From Oscillospiraceae bacterium (lineage in GTDB: Bacteria; Bacillota; Clostridia; Oscillospirales; Oscillospiraceae): a stretch of 64,000 bases of DNA. Both the position numbers and the translations under genes were made by a program. The notes beneath the pieces are model-generated. The model ran no database searches and was not told where the DNA came from. It was given only the letters and a program-made list of their open reading frames with translations. The first letter of the stretch is position 1; every line of letters starts with the position of its first letter. The stretch is taken from the NCBI GenBank assembly GCA_015068425.1, contig SVKK01000001.1:62001-126000 (forward strand), given 5' to 3'. Shown here piece by piece: positions 52,401-60,456 of the stretch.

Positions 52401-52830
52401 GCTCCTCCTCGGCGATATATGCTATGGCGCCCGTCCAAAGCTCGGTGAACTGAATAAACTCAATCACCGCGCGATTTGAGTAGGCGCTCTCGCCCTGACG
52501 CTCAAAGCCTTCTATAAAGGCTAAGCCGGAGTCTGTTTTCTCCCAAAGCTCAACACCCTCAATGGCGGAGATGGCGTCGGAGTCGGTATGCACCGCGGCA
52601 GAACGGGCAAAGGAGTCAGCTGCATTTTCGTCGGGATAGTCCGCGCCCATATACTCCACAAGGGCAATGGAGGTGTAGCTATTGTCCAGCATTTCAAGCT
52701 GCGCCGAGCAATATGCCCACATTCCGGCGCCGAGAGTGAGCGAGAGAGACATAAGGAAAATAAGCACCGTGAAAAGCGCTGTTCGTCCCCGCCCGCGAAG
52801 GGTTGATAAAATTCCGTTTCTCAGTATCAT
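49480..52830 (-). CDS. FtsX/MacB-like ABC transporter permease
   Basis: An 1116-residue ABC permease. It has an N-terminal membrane segment (about 17-38), a long outside region (about 45-500), three or four segments between 510 and 660, a second outside region (about 690-980) and three segments at the end (about 990-1110). GRGRTALFTVLIFLMSLSLT and the C-terminal LGFIISWLMVNARRMEFAISRGLGAGK match FtsX-like permeases, which often export or release lipids, peptides or signals. It starts six bases after the ATPase stop; its ribosome site AAGGAG overlaps that stop. Confidence 0.87.
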   Translation of the reverse strand: MILRNGILSTLRGRGRTALFTVLIFLMSLSLTLGAGMWAYCSAQLEMLDNSYTSIALVEYMGADYPDENAADSFARSAAVHTDSDAISAIEGVELWEKTDSGLAFIEGFERQGESAYSNRAVIEFIQFTELWTGAIAYIAEEELPETFYAMDSLNWTARLHTPEFDSGFVNFYGSRSGYIWQRDTSTGETIYYEPHELTGEYIIGADNYVEYVNGDEKLRVPASRFETSHFYDSIKGLYGYETQVLQGWSAITNDILYARDVEGAKAIIIDANGHDFIPERGRRYTLHGQFVTSNTAHLRFAITDFYEGCETEPWQDTRDSEAAPIFYEYADYYSRANNYVTVSSSADIPSLEVFQQDIFRLEEGRFPGAGEKGVCLVSGDIARGMELSVGDSVNIKYFSSAADDRFDVQESGREAELEVVGIATMPENYYGYVWVSDAEGSFGGEHYGYQIGRALLDNAFAPQAAEAIEALCPEGVRVTLFDQGYSSAAQPLETMRSTALAVTLASACGAIAVIFLFAYLFVGRQKETVNVLFSLGTPKGKISLWLLSGAVMISAVASAVGAWLGALTLGKIISLAFSAAKELYAVDSRYSESAVGVIRESLPLGETPLWPALAAFAFIFVLSLLLCRVFLGIAQKQTAPKKGKLSVRVPKGGTSVAGKGAFRFAFLSARRGGWRSGVVPAAALVLSIFLGILATASSLRSEQMDALYRDTEISGRAVSTNGRRSTELVIAPENARTLWKSGMLKDIRVSISFNYWFGKDMPDFGTGSFAEDARDGWISRQPELVALNGLEAAEEFIYGSVPDVSWLSGWDEGFLSDPEACASVLETMSFYRYPTLLAAEKEADAVPCLMPQSLMERFGLDLGDSIQVNFRYLVNGEKFENFRNLYIVGAFPQSGSDANIYAPLTLWCDEDWINSEEDLLSEGERVELRFNTPEDRDKYFYYNSRFSTCVFTMKRAAELNSFRDYLSSKDFSRVDGLRSNRTTVLLFDRSFVETVGGLGRYISFSQLLFPVLFALMAILGFIISWLMVNARRMEFAISRGLGAGKVRVFFSFFLEQALLCLCGSILGCLLLRLAGEASAWWWAVALFALCYLLGAAVSVIAVGKTHLMSLLSERE

Positions 52831-52836
52831 AGGCGC

Positions 52837-53502
52837 TTACTCCTTCACAGCGCCGTCGCGCAGCTCCAAAATGCAGTCAGCTTTGGAGGCAAGACCCATA
52901 TCATGGGTGACAATTATAACGCAGTAGCCGTCTTTATGGGCCAGGTCGCAAAGGAGAGAAGCGATGTTTTCGCTGTTGGCGGTGTCCAGATTGCCGGTGG
53001 GCTCGTCCGCCAGCAAAATGCCGGTTTCCATACCGAGGGCACGGGCTATGGCCACACGCTGCTGCTCGCCGCCGGAGAGCATAGTAGGATAACGGTTGAG
53101 GGCGCTTTCGGGCAGACCTACTCTTGCAATAAGCTCCGCTGCCTTTTTACGGGCATCCCGGGGTTTCATTCCGCGAAGCTCCATAGGATACATCACATTT
53201 TCCGCAACGGTGAGCAGGGGGAAAAGCCGGAAGTTTTGGTAAATTACCGCAACCTTTTCTCTGCGGTAAGCTTCAAGCTTGGCCTCCGCCGTGGAAACTC
53301 CGCCGCACAAAACCTCGCCTTCCGTGGGTAAATCAAGCCCTGCCATAAGGGAAAGGAGGGTGGTTTTGCCGCTGCCGCTGCGTCCCACAATGGCGTGAAC
53401 CTTGCCGGATTCAAAGCTATGGCTTATGCCTTTAAGGGCTTCCACCTTCTGATATTGAGTCTGATATGTATAGCGCACATCGCGCAGCTCAAGCATTTTC
53501 AT
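52837..53502 (-). CDS. ABC transporter ATP-binding protein (MacB/LolD type)
   Basis: The 221-residue ATPase partner of the FtsX-like permease. Walker [11 protein letters not shown]-loop [10 protein letters not shown], signature [16 protein letters not shown], Walker [13 protein letters not shown] and the switch His (IIVTHD) are all intact. [10 protein letters not shown] is typical of the MacB/LolD/FtsE group, which pairs with FtsX-fold permeases rather than classical importers. I chose the ATG at 53502 with CGGAGG upstream. No two-component system is adjacent, so the antimicrobial-peptide-sensing role of BceAB-like pairs is not supported. Confidence 0.93.
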   Translation of the reverse strand: MKMLELRDVRYTYQTQYQKVEALKGISHSFESGKVHAIVGRSGSGKTTLLSLMAGLDLPTEGEVLCGGVSTAEAKLEAYRREKVAVIYQNFRLFPLLTVAENVMYPMELRGMKPRDARKKAAELIARVGLPESALNRYPTMLSGGEQQRVAIARALGMETGILLADEPTGNLDTANSENIASLLCDLAHKDGYCVIIVTHDMGLASKADCILELRDGAVKE

Positions 53503-53604
53503 AGGCTTCCTCCGTAACAAGGTGGTGAATTCCGGTTTATTAAACACCTTATAGCCATATCATATACTTTACTCCTTATGGAAGGTCAAGGCTTTTTTAT
53601 AAAT

Positions 53605-53641
53605 TGCAAAAAGAGTCCGGCTTTGTCGGACTCTTTTTGCA
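53605..53641. terminator. Terminator after the muramidase gene
   Basis: A perfect 15-bp stem (TGCAAAAAGAGTCCG and its complement) around a 7-base loop; the arm ends give a T-run on both strands. It lies 12 bases past the muramidase stop. Confidence 0.88.
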
Positions 53642-53652
53642 GTAACTTTTAT

Positions 53653-56130
53653 TTATTCGTGGCTTTCTTCGGGGGTTTTTGCGAAATCCCGGAAGGATAT
53701 GTTTACATCGCATTCGCCCTCTACACCGTCCACCTGAGCAGTGCCGTACTGCCACATATCGAAGTGGTAGATATAGTCAGGCGACTCCGTTGCATACTGG
53801 GCAAGCCATACAGGATAGCCGTCCAGCTTTGCCAAGTCAAGCTTAAGATAGGCAATCGACTTATTATAATACGTCATGGGAGTATAGCCCGCCTCGGCTA
53901 TGCGGTTCATAAAGGCGATTGACGCATCGGTAACCACATCTCCGTCATAGCTGAGGGTTCTGGAGTCATAAACAAACATAGGCTCCCAGTCAAAGACCAC
54001 CGGATAGTTTATCTCATAGCCTTCGATGGCATCCAGAAGGAACTCCGCCTCTTCAAGACCCTCCTCCTCGCTTGTTGCCTGAGAGAAGAAATAGACTCCA
54101 ATATCCAGACCTGCTTCCGCAGCGCCCTTCATATTATCCTCAAAATAGGGGTCTAAACTCATCTTTCCCTCGGTATAGCCGCGGTATCCCGCACGGATGA
54201 TGGCATAATCAAAGCCATCGGCTGCAAGAGCCTTCCAATCTATTTTATACTGATGCTGGCTTACATCAACACCGTAGCGGATGTCCATGGAGCTGTCATC
54301 ATAATAGATGCGGTCCTTATAGGAGATGAAGCGGCTTTCATCAAGCTCATTCATAGGCAGGTCAAAGTTGATTTTTGCCCTGTCGCCCATAATGCAGATG
54401 AAGTTTTCGGCAACATATTCCTTGCCAAGGCTCAAAAGCTTGCAGAACTCGCCGCGCTTTATATTATCATCACCCTTGAAATATCTGCGTCCGTTTTCAA
54501 GGTTGCCGTCTATAATTCCCATATGGTACAGCGCCAGCACCGCAGGGTCATCACTGTCCTTGAAGGGATTTTTCAGTTCCTCATCAAGCTCTATCTCCAG
54601 ATAAGAAGCAAGCAGTTCGGCCGCCTGGCTGCGGTTTATGTATGCGTTGAGTCTAATTCCCTCTTTGCTTTCCAAAAAGCCTTTTTCCAAAGCAAAGTCC
54701 AGATATCCAACTGCCCAGTGTTCGTCCTCCCCGGCTTCAACAGCGGGGAAGCCGGAAATCATTGTCAAGGTTTTAAGCGCCTCTCCCCAGGTTACGAAGT
54801 TGCCCGGTCTGAAGCTGCCGTCGGGATAACCGGCTATTATCCCCGCCTGCGCAAGGTCTGCCACATAGTCATAATACCATGCGTCCAGACGAAGGTCGAA
54901 GAAGTTATTCTCCCATTCCTCTTCTCCGTCAACCACAAGAGCGCTGGCCGAAAGTTTCCATGAAAGCTCATAGTCGGGGTCATCGTAGTTTATAAGCTCG
55001 TCCCTTTCAATCTCGAACATTTCCTCAATCTCCTCCGTGGGGGCAGGAGTAGGACTGGGGGTGGCAGCGGGCTTCGCCGTTGGCGAAGGTGTCGGTGCAG
55101 GTGTTGCCGTGGGTTTGGGACTTGGGGTGGGTGCCGGGGTAGAAGTGGGCTTGGGCGCAGTAACAGGATTCTGACTGGGCTTGATCGTGGGCGTGGGTTT
55201 TGCCGTAGGCGCAGGACTGGGTTTTGGCGCAGGCGTAGGTGTCGGAACAGGCTCCGCAGTGGGCGTGGGGGTAGGTGCCGGTGTCGGAGCAGGCTCCGCA
55301 GTGGGCGCAGGGCTTGGCGTAGGCTCCGGAGTAGGCTCTGGAGTTGGCTCCGGAGCGGGCTCTGAATTGCTGCGCCACTTTGCGCTTACAAAATAGTTTC
55401 CGGAAACGGTACTGTCAGCTGTCAGCAGAACTCCGGAATCTGTAAGCCAACCTTCAAGAGTGTATCCGCTGCGGCTTGCTGCGGGAAGAGTTCCGTAGGT
55501 GCCGCCGCTGCGGTAGCAGTTTACCTTGCGGTTGACGCTGCCTCCGTTACCGGAGCAGACAAGCCAGTTCCAGCCAGCAGAGTTGCCGCTGTAATCGCCG
55601 TAAAGGAACATCTTGGCCTCGGCAATGCGGCGGGCAAGAATCGCCTTGTTCACATTTCCGCCAACATGGCACCAGGCGGCAAAGGCGGAAACAACATCCT
55701 CAGCGGAATAATTCCACGCGCCGTTTATAATCATTGAGGGCAGAGTGTTGGCAGCGGAAAGCCAGTAAGGTCCCAGATTGTAGGTCATAGAACACATGGC
55801 ATCAAACTGCCCCTGAGTGACACTCAGACCGTATCTTCCAAGAAATCTTCTGACCTCATCTGCAAAAATGTCCATTTTTTCTCTGAGAAGGGCTTCGGCA
55901 TCCGCTTCGCTGATACCGTCGGGATAATCATCGGGGTTTACTATGCAGCCATAGCCGATGCACCAGCCGCCCGCATCCTGATATAGGGTAGAGCTGAATC
56001 CTTCTCCGTATTTTATATAAGTGACAAGAGCGTCGGAATACGTCATTGAGCCTGCTGCCTGCACTTTTCCGGGACAAATCCCCACAAAAAGCAGCAAAAC
56101 AAGCACCAGGGAAACTATACGCTTTCTCAA
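53653..56130 (-). CDS. Double muramidase: GH24 - repeat - Pro/Thr linker - SLH - GH25
   Basis: An 825-residue secreted wall hydrolase. The TTG at 56130, seven bases after AGGAGG, gives a clean signal peptide ([17 protein letters not shown], cut after VQA). Residues 27-180 are a T4-lysozyme-like GH24 domain ([16 protein letters not shown], catalytic Glu and Asp; the usual Thr is Cys). Residues 195-252 resemble an InlB B-type repeat, 257-366 form a Pro/Thr/Ala linker, 408-570 are S-layer homology repeats ([20 protein letters not shown]), and 617-815 a GH25 domain ([23 protein letters not shown]). SLH domains should hold it on wall polymer. Both domains cut the MurNAc-GlcNAc bond. Confidence 0.9.
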   Translation of the reverse strand: MRKRIVSLVLVLLLFVGICPGKVQAAGSMTYSDALVTYIKYGEGFSSTLYQDAGGWCIGYGCIVNPDDYPDGISEADAEALLREKMDIFADEVRRFLGRYGLSVTQGQFDAMCSMTYNLGPYWLSAANTLPSMIINGAWNYSAEDVVSAFAAWCHVGGNVNKAILARRIAEAKMFLYGDYSGNSAGWNWLVCSGNGGSVNRKVNCYRSGGTYGTLPAASRSGYTLEGWLTDSGVLLTADSTVSGNYFVSAKWRSNSEPAPEPTPEPTPEPTPSPAPTAEPAPTPAPTPTPTAEPVPTPTPAPKPSPAPTAKPTPTIKPSQNPVTAPKPTSTPAPTPSPKPTATPAPTPSPTAKPAATPSPTPAPTEEIEEMFEIERDELINYDDPDYELSWKLSASALVVDGEEEWENNFFDLRLDAWYYDYVADLAQAGIIAGYPDGSFRPGNFVTWGEALKTLTMISGFPAVEAGEDEHWAVGYLDFALEKGFLESKEGIRLNAYINRSQAAELLASYLEIELDEELKNPFKDSDDPAVLALYHMGIIDGNLENGRRYFKGDDNIKRGEFCKLLSLGKEYVAENFICIMGDRAKINFDLPMNELDESRFISYKDRIYYDDSSMDIRYGVDVSQHQYKIDWKALAADGFDYAIIRAGYRGYTEGKMSLDPYFEDNMKGAAEAGLDIGVYFFSQATSEEEGLEEAEFLLDAIEGYEINYPVVFDWEPMFVYDSRTLSYDGDVVTDASIAFMNRIAEAGYTPMTYYNKSIAYLKLDLAKLDGYPVWLAQYATESPDYIYHFDMWQYGTAQVDGVEGECDVNISFRDFAKTPEESHE

Positions 56131-56275
56131 ATAAGCGCCTCCTTCCTGTGCGAAATGATTCAACGATTCTACATTTTACACCAACATGCATCATTTTCGC
56201 AAGCATTTCGTCATTATTGTGCTTTTTATGAAAGAAAAACCTTCAAATTTAGTCAAAATTTTCTTTAAAAAGGGC

Positions 56276-56304
56276 TTTACTTTACCTCGCTAATGTGTTA
56301 GTAT
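56276..56304 (+). promoter_or_regulatory. Promoter of the amino-acid ABC operon
   Basis: TTTACT (56276-56281), a 17-bp spacer and TAGTAT (56299-56304), about 30 bases before the start codon of the binding protein. Confidence 0.45.
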
Positions 56305-56339
56305 GATATCGAAATAAATCACCCATGGAGGTAAAGGAA

Positions 56340-57122
56340 ATGAAAAAGGTTTTTGCATTGGTTCTTATTCTGGCTCTTATGCTCACCCTCTGCGCCTGCG
56401 GCGGCAAGAGCGATGCCCAGACTCTGAAAGTCGGCTTTGATGCCGAATTCCCTCCCTACGGCTTCATCGCAGCCGACGGAAGCTACGACGGTTTTGACCT
56501 TGCTATGGCAGAAGAGCTTTGCAAGCGCCTTGGCTGGGAATTCGAAGCAGTTCCCATTGACTGGACCCAGAAGGACAACGAGCTGAAGGCCGGCAACATC
56601 AACTGCATCTGGAACGGCTTCACCTATACCGGACGCGAGGATAAATACACCTGGTCCGACCCCTATGTTGACAACTCCATCGTTCTCGTTGTCAAGGCTG
56701 ACAGCGGCATTACTTCCATGGCAGATCTGGCCGGCAAAACAGTTATGGCTCAGGGCGCATCCTCCGCAGCAGATGCCATCAATGGCAATGAGCAGTTCAA
56801 GAACAGCCTTTCTCAGGTTGTTGAGCTCCCCGACTACAACAGCGGCTTCATGGAGCTGAATCAGGGCACTGTTGACGCAGTTGCCGCCGATATCGGCGTT
56901 GCTCAGTTCCAGATCGCCAACAAATCCGGCGAGTATATCATTCTCGACGAAGCCATCTCCACCGAGCAGTACGCCGTCGGTTTCCTTCTTGGTAACACCG
57001 AGCTGTGCGAAGCTGTTAATGCCGAGCTGAAGAAGATGGCCGAAGACGGAACTATGCTGGCAATCGCACAGAACTATGTTGAGGCCGGTCTCGTTATCGA
57101 TAACCTCTGCATGCTTGGCTAA
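56340..57122 (+). CDS. Amino-acid ABC transporter substrate-binding lipoprotein
   Basis: A 260-residue SBP_bac_3 protein for polar amino acids. The signal peptide ends in lipobox LCAC. The start of lobe 1 is LKVGFDAEFPPYGFIAADGS and GFDLAMAEELCKRLGW; the ligand-site segment WNGFTYTGRE carries the Arg that pairs with the alpha-carboxylate; TVDAVAADIG and YAVGFLLGNTELCEAVNAEL follow normally. The cystine or Glu/Gln groups are near relatives. I chose the ATG at 56340 with GGAGG eight bases upstream. A GC hairpin without T-run follows, then the permease gene. Confidence 0.93.
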   Translation: MKKVFALVLILALMLTLCACGGKSDAQTLKVGFDAEFPPYGFIAADGSYDGFDLAMAEELCKRLGWEFEAVPIDWTQKDNELKAGNINCIWNGFTYTGREDKYTWSDPYVDNSIVLVVKADSGITSMADLAGKTVMAQGASSAADAINGNEQFKNSLSQVVELPDYNSGFMELNQGTVDAVAADIGVAQFQIANKSGEYIILDEAISTEQYAVGFLLGNTELCEAVNAELKKMAEDGTMLAIAQNYVEAGLVIDNLCMLG

Positions 57123-57153
57123 TAAGCGCAGCAAAGCGAGAAAAAAGCAAATA

Positions 57154-57181
57154 GGGCGGGAACCGAAAGAGGTTCCCGCCC
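57154..57181 (+). promoter_or_regulatory. Stabilising-type hairpin after the binding-protein gene
   Basis: A perfect 11-bp GC stem (GGGCGGGAACC / GGTTCCCGCCC) with a 6-base loop, followed by CATTCCTG rather than Ts. It likely protects or tunes the 5' message, giving more binding protein than permease. Confidence 0.6.
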
Positions 57182-57207
57182 ATTCCTGCTGAAATGAGGA
57201 AAAATAT

Positions 57208-57870
57208 ATGACAGTTCAAACTATGCTGATGCTGCTAAGCAAAGGCTTTCTCACCACTCTTGCGATCTTCGCTCTCACCCTTCTGGGCTCTCTCCCGCTG
57301 GGTATTTTGGTCTATTTCGGACGCGTCAGCAAGATAAAACCAATACGTTGGATAATAAATGTCTACATATCTATTATGCGCGGCACACCTCTTATGCTGC
57401 AGCTGATGGTGGTGTTCTACGGTCCCAATCTCCTTTTGGGTCTCAGCGTACCCTCCCAGTGGCGCTTTATGGCCTGCGTTCTGGCCTTCGTCATCAACTA
57501 TGCTGCCTACTTCGCGGAGATTTACCGCGGAGGTATTGAGTCCATCTCCCCCGGTCAGTATGAGGCTGCGGAGGTTCTGGGCTACACCAAGGGTCAGACC
57601 TTCATCAAAATCATTCTGCCCCAGATGGTGAAAAACTGCCTTCCCAGCGTCACCAACGAGGTTATCACGCTGGTCAAGGACACCTCTCTCGCCTACGCAA
57701 TAGGCACCGTAGAGATTTTTACCCGTGCAAAGCAGATAGTAACCGCTCCAAACATCAACTTCCACAGCATGCTGCCCTTCCTTGTGGCCGGTATTTTCTA
57801 CTATATTTTCAACTATATAGTTGCTATTATAATGGAACGCTGCGAGAAGTCTCTCGATTATTATCACTAA
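57208..57870 (+). CDS. Amino-acid ABC transporter permease
   Basis: A 220-residue permease of the polar amino-acid (HisMQ/GlnP) family, with about five membrane segments. It shows MRGTPLMLQLMVVFYGPN and the EAA loop SPGQYEAAEVLGYTKGQTFIKIILPQ, which contacts the ATPase. TSLAYAIGTVEIFTRAKQI is the conserved C-terminal part. One permease gene only, so it probably forms a homodimer. It is second in the operon SBP-permease-ATPase, and GAGGAAAA precedes the ATG. Confidence 0.95.
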   Translation: MTVQTMLMLLSKGFLTTLAIFALTLLGSLPLGILVYFGRVSKIKPIRWIINVYISIMRGTPLMLQLMVVFYGPNLLLGLSVPSQWRFMACVLAFVINYAAYFAEIYRGGIESISPGQYEAAEVLGYTKGQTFIKIILPQMVKNCLPSVTNEVITLVKDTSLAYAIGTVEIFTRAKQIVTAPNINFHSMLPFLVAGIFYYIFNYIVAIIMERCEKSLDYYH

Positions 57871-57882
57871 GGAGGGAACGCT

Positions 57883-58641
57883 ATGATACTCGAGATGAAA
57901 AATATTAAGAAGAGCTTCGGTTCCCTTTCTGTTCTCAAGGGCATCAGCCTTTCCGTCGAAAAAGGCGAGGTTGTCAGTATAATCGGTCCCTCCGGCAGCG
58001 GCAAAAGCACTCTTCTGCGCTGCGCCACCTTCCTTGAAACCATAGACAGCGGAGACATTCTCTATCTTGGCAAGGCCGCTGTCAGCACCGACGAAAACGG
58101 AAAGGCGGCGTATGTGCCTTCCGCCGAGCTGAGAAAGATGAAAAGCTGCTACGGACTTGTATTTCAGCAATTCAACCTCTTTCCCCACTACAGCGTTCTG
58201 AAAAATATCACCGATGCCCCCATCAATGTGCTCAAACGCCCCAAGGACGAGGTAGCAGCCGAAGCTATGGTGCTTCTTGATAAAATGGGTCTTGGCGACA
58301 AAGCAGACGCATACCCCTGCCAGCTTTCCGGCGGTCAGCAGCAGCGCGTTGCCATAGCCCGCGCCCTTGCAATGAAGCCCGAGATACTCTTTTTCGACGA
58401 ACCCACCTCCGCCCTTGACCCGGAACTGACAGGCGAGGTTCTCAAGGTCATCAAGCAGTTGGCAGAGGACGATATGACCATGGTGGTCGTCACCCACGAA
58501 ATGCCCTTCGCCCGCGCCGTCAGCGACAGAGTTATATTTATGGCAGATGGCTATATCGTTGAGCAGGGCTCCCCTGAAGAAGTTTTCGGTAATCCCAAGG
58601 AGGAACGCACCCGCCACTTCCTCCAGAACTATCAAAGCTGA
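57883..58641 (+). CDS. Amino-acid ABC transporter ATP-binding protein
   Basis: A 252-residue GlnQ/HisP-like ATPase. Walker [11 protein letters not shown]-loop [15 protein letters not shown], signature [18 protein letters not shown], Walker [15 protein letters not shown] and the switch His in [13 protein letters not shown] are intact. It drives amino-acid import with the two genes before it. AAGGAGG lies just before the ATG, 12 bases after the permease stop. The DapF-like gene begins four bases after its stop with little ribosome site, so it is translated by coupling. Confidence 0.96.
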   Translation: MILEMKNIKKSFGSLSVLKGISLSVEKGEVVSIIGPSGSGKSTLLRCATFLETIDSGDILYLGKAAVSTDENGKAAYVPSAELRKMKSCYGLVFQQFNLFPHYSVLKNITDAPINVLKRPKDEVAAEAMVLLDKMGLGDKADAYPCQLSGGQQQRVAIARALAMKPEILFFDEPTSALDPELTGEVLKVIKQLAEDDMTMVVVTHEMPFARAVSDRVIFMADGYIVEQGSPEEVFGNPKEERTRHFLQNYQS

Positions 58642-58644
58642 AAT

Positions 58645-59430
58645 ATGTTTATTCAGTATGTTTTGGCCGACCCCACCGGCAATCTTACCGCCCTTGTTGA
58701 AACCTCCGTCGAGGCAGCCCGGCGTCAGCATATAGCCGCGGCGCTTATGGAAAGCAAAAGGGAGATTGAGCAGCTGGGCTTTATCTCCCCTCCCCTTCGG
58801 GGTGGAGACATTGCCCTCACTATGGCAGGCGGCGAATTTTGCGGCAATGCCTGCCTTAGCGCGGGGGCATATCACCTGCGCAAAAATGGCAGAAGCTGCG
58901 GTATTGTCGCTGTGGAGATTTCAGGCGCGGACGGTCTTATAAGAGTGGAGCTTGAAAAGCTTGGAGAAAATGAATACGCAGGACGGGTGGAAATGCCCCT
59001 CCCCTTATCCTGCAAAAGGGTGGATTGCGCCGCGGGCGCGCTGAGCCTTATGCATTTTCCCGGTATATGCCATGCCATAGCCCCCGCAGATATGAGTCGC
59101 AGCGAGGCGGAGGAACTCATAGTTCCTCTATGCAAGAATGTGGACTGCGAAGCTCTCGGTCTTATGCTGCTCAGCGAAGAAGATTGGAGTCTTTCTCCTC
59201 TTGTATATGTTCCGGGAGCAGCCAGCCTTTTCTGGGAGCGTTCCTGCGCCAGCGGCACCGCCGCCGTGGGTGCATATCTGGCGATGCGGGATAAGGAAAA
59301 TGTTTCTGTAAGTCTGAGGCAGCCCGGAGGCACCTTGACTATCCTTTCCGAGTATAGCGGCGGGGAGGTTTCAAGGCTATTGATGGGCGGCAAAGTCTTG
59401 CTTGGGAGCAGCGAAAGCTTCCTATTTTAA
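58645..59430 (+). CDS. DapF-fold (diaminopimelate epimerase-like) protein, possible amino-acid racemase
   Basis: A 261-residue protein with the duplicated DapF fold. Both catalytic Cys motifs are present: GGEFCGNACLSAGAY near residues 62-76 and RSCASGTAAVGAY near 199-211, matching the Cys pair of diaminopimelate epimerase, proline racemase and histidine racemase relatives. It is shorter and more divergent than true DapF: the first motif is EFCGNAC, not the usual MCGNG(A)R. The place after an amino-acid ABC importer suggests racemisation of the imported amino acid, as with the CntK/HisR-like group. That is inference. Confidence 0.75.
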   Translation: MFIQYVLADPTGNLTALVETSVEAARRQHIAAALMESKREIEQLGFISPPLRGGDIALTMAGGEFCGNACLSAGAYHLRKNGRSCGIVAVEISGADGLIRVELEKLGENEYAGRVEMPLPLSCKRVDCAAGALSLMHFPGICHAIAPADMSRSEAEELIVPLCKNVDCEALGLMLLSEEDWSLSPLVYVPGAASLFWERSCASGTAAVGAYLAMRDKENVSVSLRQPGGTLTILSEYSGGEVSRLLMGGKVLLGSSESFLF

Positions 59431-59468
59431 AAAACTTTGTTTTTCCCTAAAAAATTTAAATTTTCCAC

Positions 59469-59497
59469 TTGAATTGATTGCAAAATATATGTATTAT
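59469..59497 (+). promoter_or_regulatory. Promoter of the orphan binding protein
   Basis: TTGAAT (59469-59474), a 17-bp spacer and TATTAT (59492-59497). The start point would fall near 59504, inside the left arm of the hairpin at 59496-59530. Confidence 0.6.
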
Positions 59498-59530
59498 CTA
59501 TTGGCACGCTCCGCAAGCGTGCCAATAGAT
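59496..59530 (+). terminator. Terminator of the ABC operon, abutting the next gene's ribosome site
   Basis: A perfect 15-bp stem (ATCTATTGGCACGCT and its complement) around CCGCA, followed by TTTTC and then AGGAGG. It should stop read-through from the ABC-dapF-like operon. Confidence 0.85.
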
Positions 59531-59548
59531 TTTTCAGGAGGTGCGGAC

Positions 59549-60358
59549 ATGAAAAGAATATTGGCTCTCATACTCGTGGCCGCCCTGTGTCTCGGTCTTG
59601 CAGGCTGCGGAAAAGATGAGCTCGGTTCCTACAGTGTTCTGGAGAAAATCGGCACAAAACAGTATGCCAGCATCTACCGCAGCAACGATCTCATTTCAGA
59701 TGTGGTGGAAGCCTGCATAAGCGGTTTGGCAGCAAGCGGCAGTCTCAGCCGCCTTTCCGCCAAGTGGCTTGGCTCCGATTTCATAGAGATTGAGGGCAGC
59801 ACCACCGCTTTGAGCGAAGTTGATATTCCCCCTGAGCGTGTGCTCATCATCGGTGTCGACACTGATGCCCCTCCCTTCGCCTATATGAACGGCGAAAATC
59901 TGGAAGGTTTTTCCGTTGATATCGCAAACGCAATCGGCTCTTATATGGGCTGGGATGTGAAGATAATCCCCGTTAAGAGCGCGGAAATAGCCACTCAGCT
60001 CTCCTCCGGCAATATTGATTGCGCCCTTTGCTTCGCTCCCGAGTGTGTTGACGCAAGCAAGTATAGAATCGGTCAGGTTCTTATGGAGAGCGACATTGTC
60101 ATTGCTGTTCCGGAAAACAGCAATGTCAAAAATATCCGCCGTATTCGCGGTGAGCGTATCGGCACCATAAGCGATCCTGCCCTGGAAAAGGCTATTTCCG
60201 AGCACGACAAGCTCGTCAAGCATTCCGATGGTGCAACCGTTTATGTGACACCCCCCAGATGCATTTCCGCAATGGAAAAGGGTTGGTGCGTCGCCATCGT
60301 TATGGACATTCTGATGTTGGAGGCCTACGCCGCCCGCACTTATAATTACTTTGAATAA
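59549..60358 (+). CDS. Orphan amino-acid-binding lipoprotein with rearranged domain order
   Basis: A 269-residue lipoprotein (lipobox LAGC, Cys near 20). From residue 85 it reads as a normal SBP_bac_3 protein (RVLIIGVDTDAPPFAYMNGE, LEGFSVDIANAIGSYMGWD, IATQLSSGNIDCALCFAPE). But residues 28-75 (QYASIYRSNDLISDVVEA, SGSLSRLSAKWLGSDFIEIE) match what is normally the C-terminal tail of this family, and that tail is missing at the real C-terminus (MLEAYAARTYNYFE). The order is thus circularly permuted. No permease lies next to it. The start at 59549 has AGGAGG; its promoter and terminator are its own. Confidence 0.82.
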   Translation: MKRILALILVAALCLGLAGCGKDELGSYSVLEKIGTKQYASIYRSNDLISDVVEACISGLAASGSLSRLSAKWLGSDFIEIEGSTTALSEVDIPPERVLIIGVDTDAPPFAYMNGENLEGFSVDIANAIGSYMGWDVKIIPVKSAEIATQLSSGNIDCALCFAPECVDASKYRIGQVLMESDIVIAVPENSNVKNIRRIRGERIGTISDPALEKAISEHDKLVKHSDGATVYVTPPRCISAMEKGWCVAIVMDILMLEAYAARTYNYFE

Positions 60359-60370
60359 TTTTCCCAAGAA

Positions 60371-60401
60371 AAAAGCACCGTGCATAAGCGCGGTGCTTTT
60401 T
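60371..60401 (+). terminator. Terminator after the orphan binding protein
   Basis: A 10-bp stem (AGCACCGTGC against GCGCGGTGCT, one wobble) around ATAA, then TTTTT. It lies 14 bases past the stop. Confidence 0.85.
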
Positions 60402-60456
60402 GCATTTGCCCGCCGCGCCCTACGGAAGGGTTGGCGGTGTTGTTTGGCGCGCCGGA

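Noticed and set aside
54990..55400. Long low-complexity repeat inside the muramidase gene, resembling a minisatellite
   Set aside because: It is the in-frame Pro/Thr/Ala linker of the protein; the repetition follows codon periodicity.
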